Of a stretch of 64,000 bases of DNA, positions 59,026 to 64,000 are shown in pieces. The position numbers and the translations under genes are program-made. The notes beneath the pieces are model-generated. The model saw only the letters and a program-made list of their open reading frames with translations. It was not told the origin of the DNA and did no database searches. Position 1 is the stretch's first letter; each line of letters opens with the position of its first letter. The stretch spans positions 10,380,342 through 10,444,341 of the forward strand of contig NW_022145611.1 in the NCBI RefSeq assembly GCF_000002235.5, given 5' to 3'. Source of the DNA: Strongylocentrotus purpuratus. Lineage: Eukaryota; Echinodermata; Echinoidea; Camarodonta; Strongylocentrotidae.

Positions 59026-62000
59026 GTATTTCATCACTTTAACAAATATTTATAACTAAAATAGCCAGACTGCCAGATCCTGGTATCTTCTAAAGATATC
59101 TTCTAAAAATAGACTCAAGTTATTTAAGCATTCTATTCTACATTGTATATACAGACTACTGCTTACTTATGGAAGCATTGCTCATTCATTCATTATGTGG
59201 AACAAGAGTGCAGTCACATTTGCTATTAAAAAGAACTTTAAAAGTATTCTGCCATTTTTCTAAAGACTTCACCTTTAGGCACAGGCCTTTGCAAGCAACA
59301 GTTATGTGGCTTCAACATAGTGACCCACCATAATGGTCGGTTGCCACAACAATAAATACGTAGGCCTTTGAATTACCAACACATCAAAAGTGACGGCTAG
59401 AAGTTCGACAAAATTCTCAAACCTCAAAAACGTCCTTCTATGTTGATGAACTTATTTAGAGATTCTGCATGTATGTTTACAAACAGTAACACTGGAAATG
59501 ACAGTTGGGTGGCATAGTTCAAACAATTGAGGTTCTTTCTCTTTCAATCCTTAAACTAATGTTTGACCTGGGTCTTTTGACAAGGGGTACACAGAGGGCT
59601 CTTAAACAAGGGGCCCCGATCTAAAACGCTGTGTAAATAGAAAGGAGGAGGGTCTGCATACAGTATGTCCGACTACTGAGCATCCCTTTATCATGTAAGC
59701 TGGGAGGAGCTTTTGTGTCTTGGCAGGCTGATATAAATCCGCTTTGGGGAAGGCTTGGGAGGTAGCTAGGGCAAAAGACAGGGAATTATAGCTTTCTCAT
59801 AGAATTTGGAAGAACTAAATACATTGTACATGACTACTTGTACATTTTAGATCTTCAATAACAGTATTGTATTGATGTACACTACAGTACTGTTATATGG
59901 AGTATAGCGTATGGGTATGAATTAACACACCATGTGTCATGTATAAATGTAGTCTATACTGTACTTTCATGTAATTGGTACATTTAAACACTCTTGTTTT
60001 GAAGTTATTTTTCCTCCATGATTGTTTGACTAATTGACTGACTAACTGATTCATTTATTAATTAATATATTTATTTATGGATGACATATTTTAGTTGACT
60101 GTTAAATGAAGCAACTAAGCACCAAAACAAATCGGAAGTTGATTGAAGCAAATATTTTGCTGTGGTACAAATTAAAAAGAAAGTGAACAAAAAACTTCTC
60201 TATTCTTTTTTACATGTTTATGCACGTGTTCATGCATTTGCCAGACCCACATTTAGAAACATAGGGTATCAACCTTGCTTGTCATTACTACCTGTTAAAT
60301 AGCACCTCCAACAAGAGGGATGGAGTGGCTATTTGTCTTTTGGATTGGAGCCTTTGTGAAGTCAAAGATTATGTTTACATCAATGCCATAATGTGTGTCA
60401 CATGCTTCAAGGGTTATACAACATGCAGGTGTTTAATCTAGCTTTAATACTGGGCAATAAACATTGCAAGGCCACATGACCACTCCTCTTATATTTGACA
60501 ACCAACGCAAGACAGATAATAGTAAACTACTGCAGTAGACAAACTACATGTGTATTCTCTGGTGAAGGTATTATACCAGGGAATCTGTGTCAAAAATTGT
60601 AACAACTTTACTTCTTTTTGTTCTTTTTTTGGTATTAACTGATGCACATTATTTTGCAAAAAAAGTATGTTGTCATCAAATAAAAGTAAATCACTTGGAC
60701 ATACATTTGTAGGTAGTGTTTTTATGATTACATGTGTTTTGTGTAAAGTTTAAATACAAGATCACTAGGTAGTTAATAGGGAAAAAATTATTTGTAAACC
60801 TGAAGTCAAAATGTAAAAGAGTTCAAGAAATAATTTAAAACTTGCATGCATTCAATATTTCAATTCTCAATCTAATTATCTACTTGTAATTTATACATTT
60901 GTATCTATAACCAATCTTGATTTAGAGATGAATTGGGCACAAAAGTTTTCATTTACATGTACTTATTGCTATTCCACGAAATTAAACAATCTTTCTCAAC
61001 CTTAAACACCAAAGGCTAAATGGGAACAAAAAGTGATCATCATTTGAGTTGTTACCTGGCTCCTGTGCTTAAAAACATATACCCTTGTTCAACCAAGTGA
61101 AAATTCTATGCTAAGAAGCCATTTTCATGATCTTTGTTACACTCTAACCTATAGAAAAGAAGATCCAGTGCACGCACTCAATGACATGGATGAGTGCCAG
61201 ACTTTGTACACAAAGATAATGCATAGGCCTTATCAGCACAAATACACACCAAAAGAGCCGTTGCACAGCACTACTTCAAGAATAGTCCATGTGCCAATAT
61301 ATCACAGGTTTTTGTGTACGGTTGCCATGAGAACGACCTGATCCTGAAAGGGGGCATGCATTGCTTCTTGTTACCCTGGACCTCCGCAGATTTGACCCCT
61401 TGGAGATCGTTCCTGGGAATGTAGTCTAATCAAATGCAGCTCTTTTCATATTTTGTGGAACAGGAGAGTTACTGGTGGTGGTGGTGGTATTTTACCTGAC
61501 TGCTAAGAAAGCATAAATTGCTTGACAGTAAGCAACCAGAGGACCTGAATAAGGGAAACAAAATCTCCTTGTGTTTGAATGCATGAGTTTTTATACAACG
61601 GCCCCATATATATTTGCCAGTATTCTCTAACTTTGATTGATAACAATATGAACAGGACAACCATGAACACTTCAAAAATGTAGCTGCCAACTGAATAAAG
61701 TTGTAGTAAAATAAAAGCAAGAACATGTTTTACAAGAAGAAAAAAGTTGCATTATGTTGTCATAAATAATCCCATATGCTTCGTTATTTTTCGTTTTTGC
61801 TTCTTCTTTTTTTTTACATCATTACAAAGTGGACTCCAAGGAAAAAACTTTTTACAAGTTTTTAAAACAAACAGATTTAGTTTCTTTACTTCTGTGACAT
61901 TTGCAATTCCATATCAACAACTATATTTGGAAAACATATTCAAACATGACTAAACAAATATAAGCATAATACATGAATACAAGTTTATGATAAAATCAGT

Positions 62001-62470
62001 CTGAATATGGAGACTAATCTCTTAAACGCAATGACAGTTGAACCTGGTGAATTGTGAAGTTTATCCAGACATGATAGTATTTCTGAGTTTCGTTGGAATA
62101 GTTTGTTTTGATCAGTAACATGCCAGTGCATTGGGATGCATTCTCAAATTACTTTGACACCAGATACAAGGAATGATTTGAATTTTGGCAAGACGCCTAA
62201 ACTAACCGTTGTATTCTGCTAAAGACGTTGCTAAATTACCCGGTTCGTAAAGATTTAGCGGTTGCTATTGTGTTCCTACAGTAGTTGAGAGATTTAAACC
62301 TTTTCCCTCTTCTTCTCTTTCTTATCTAGTCTATTCTTATTTTCTCCTTTTTTCTTCTTTCTAACCTTTTCTCCACTTAATTTCCCTCTTTCTTTTCAAT
62401 GAGTTTTCTTTCTGTGTGTCATTTAGGTTTTCATTCACCTACGGGTGTCTTTGATTGGCAATATCTCAAA
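59026..62470 (-). other. Upstream intron or 5' sequence, no exon recognised
   Basis: No kinesin N-terminal exon is recognisable. Stretches at about 59530-59790 and 61320-61450 are GC-richer and of higher complexity than the surroundings, the second beginning with GTTGCCATGAGAAC (61321-61334), an imperfect X-box. They could be regulatory, but nothing proves it. Confidence 0.4.
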
Positions 62471-62477
62471 TAGTATG

Positions 62478-62577
62478 TCATCATCCTCAATGAAATTTTG
62501 TAGGTAATACTGAAGTAGTATCTTATAAACTTTGTGTGAACTTCATGGGGATTTTGGAATTTCATTGAGGATGATCA
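62478..62577. repeat. 100-bp inverted repeat
   Basis: TCATCCTCAATGAAATTTTG on the left faces GGAATTTCATTGAGGATGAT on the right, a perfect arm of about 17 bp. A small MITE remnant or simple palindrome. Confidence 0.65.
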
Positions 62578-62579
62578 AG

Positions 62580-63700
62580 TACTCTTTAAATAATTGCCGA
62601 TCAAAATCTTGTAGCATTTTTTTATAGAGACATTCTGTATAAAATCCCCCCCCCCTCCCCTCTACATGTATAGTATGTTTCCTTGTCCTTACATGTATAC
62701 TGTATGTCATACGTTTATTGCTTTTATCTTTATTCTTCTGCTTATCTCACTTGCTTTTTTGAATGTCTTTTCATTGCCTTCAATTAACACCACGTTTAGC
62801 TTAGCTTACACATGTGCAGTTTAATTCTGTGCTGGTATCAGTCTATTTTTATCTGTATAACCTTTTTCAATTCTATTCTACAAAAATATATTTTCCATGC
62901 ATAAAGTAAGTAATACAAGATGTAAATGTAACAATTGTGCAAGAGTAACAAAAGTGTTGATTATGCCTTAACAGACCTTCATGTAAAATGGACTAAAGAA
63001 GTACAAGTACAAAGGCTTTAATATGGTTCACCAAGAAGTCACTGACACCAATACCTGACCAAAACAAAAACGGAAAAAGACAAACACCAATAAAGACACA
63101 AGCAGGTGCTAGGTGAGAGTTCTGATTGGTAATTAGGATAAGAAGATGGGCCTCATCAGATCCTTGTTTACCTGCTCTAGCAAGCTCATTGCTTGAAGTA
63201 TGTGGAGCAACATTGGCTAGGTTCACATGACACTATAAACTTAAACTTAACCTAGTGATTTAAACTCACAGGTAATACCTTCTAGCTAAGGATGGTGAAG
63301 ATACACTCTTGATTTTTAAAAACTTAAAGAGTTTTATACTCACAGTTTTAAAATCATAAGTAATCATGGGATTGTTGTAAAAATAACAAAACTGTGGTGG
63401 GGGGGGGGGGGGGAGAGTTCATGAATACAATTAACTTTAAGGTTTCACAAGCTTGTAGTTAAAACAACTGCTCGTCCGGCTTGTACATGTACTTTAAAAC
63501 TTCAAGCAGTTGTGGTACCTGTGCTCTGTGAACCTGCGTCACTGTTAGTAGGTCATTGTTTTAAAACCTTGAGGTTTTGCAAACTTAAGTTTAAAACTAC
63601 AATGTACAATGGGAACATGTACATGTAGCTAATATGATTGAATGTGAGATAGGGGACTGAATGGGGAGGACAGACAACAATTTGCATCCCATACTGTCTG
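62580..63700 (-). other. Upstream sequence with poly-C and poly-G runs
   Basis: Homopolymers near 62647-62656 and 63397-63413. The segment 63236-63620 is rich in AAACTTAA and TTAAAAC words. No exon or clear element recognised. Confidence 0.5.
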
Positions 63701-63707
63701 TTTACTA

Positions 63708-63773
63708 TGCTGAGAGCCAGGAGGGCAATACAAGCAAATTACAGGGTGTTAATGCCCTTCTGGATCGTAGCAC
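63708..63773. repeat. Hairpin repeat, copy 13
   Basis: GCTGAGAGCCAGGAGGGCAA faces GTTAATGCCCTTCTGGATCG. The last family member in the window. Confidence 0.75.
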
Positions 63774-64000
63774 ACCATATTCTACTTGTACAAGCTTTTA
63801 TTCATACAAGATGCATCATGATAACTTCATGCATGGTTTGCAATTATCTGAAGCTTTGGAGGATTCACAAACCACAAGACATCCTCAGACTCCCACCACA
63901 CATCGATTAGAGCATCATCTGATACACCACATACAACACCACTGAAAACATTGCAAATACAAGAATTTCCTGCAATGTGCGCAATAATCAACGCTTCCTG

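Noticed and set aside
63236-63620. Possible MITE with AAACTTAAACTT words at both ends
   Set aside because: I could not find matching inverted ends or a target duplication.

Overview
The window is AT-rich, intron-dense animal DNA. It carries tRNA-derived SINEs with TAA/ATT-type tails, many very short inverted-repeat elements and frequent TACATGTA and ACCGGT words. This points to a marine invertebrate deuterostome, most likely a sea urchin or other echinoderm. That is an inference from repeat style and gene architecture, not a proven identification.

All the coding DNA I can support belongs to one gene, read on the minus strand and cut by both window edges. It encodes a very large kinesin-3 of the KIF16/STARD9 (KIF16A) type. 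Eighteen exons fit together with correct phase and GT/AG borders. From high to low coordinates they give most of the motor domain (58449-30126), the neck and neck coiled coil (28997-27035), a kinesin-3 insert and FHA domain (26547-23985), a short spacer and coiled coil (14232-12156), and one giant exon open from 11512 to position 1. The in-window product is about 4,480 residues. The first strands of the motor (above 58449) and the C-terminus, where a START domain would be expected, are not visible. The tail holds a coiled coil, an array of eleven SP-x-K sites made by a 54-bp coding minisatellite, a basic SP-rich segment, and then more than 3,000 residues of acidic Ser/Asp/Glu-rich, probably disordered chain with in-frame duplications.

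The rest is intron and sequence upstream of the first visible exon. It holds SINEs, several MITE-like elements with recognisable ends (TA-, TTA- and TTAA-flanked), minisatellites, purine/pyrimidine tracts, and about thirteen copies of a 60-80 bp hairpin repeat. Three motor/FHA exons (E7, E11, E14) have partial tandem copies of themselves, with one splice site, in the adjoining intron. A 2.2-kb palindromic element sits eight bases past the exon 4 donor.

I see no rRNA, functional tRNA, CRISPR, operon or second protein gene, and no multi-gene system. The unusual content is the gene itself, its exon-edge duplications and the hairpin repeat family.
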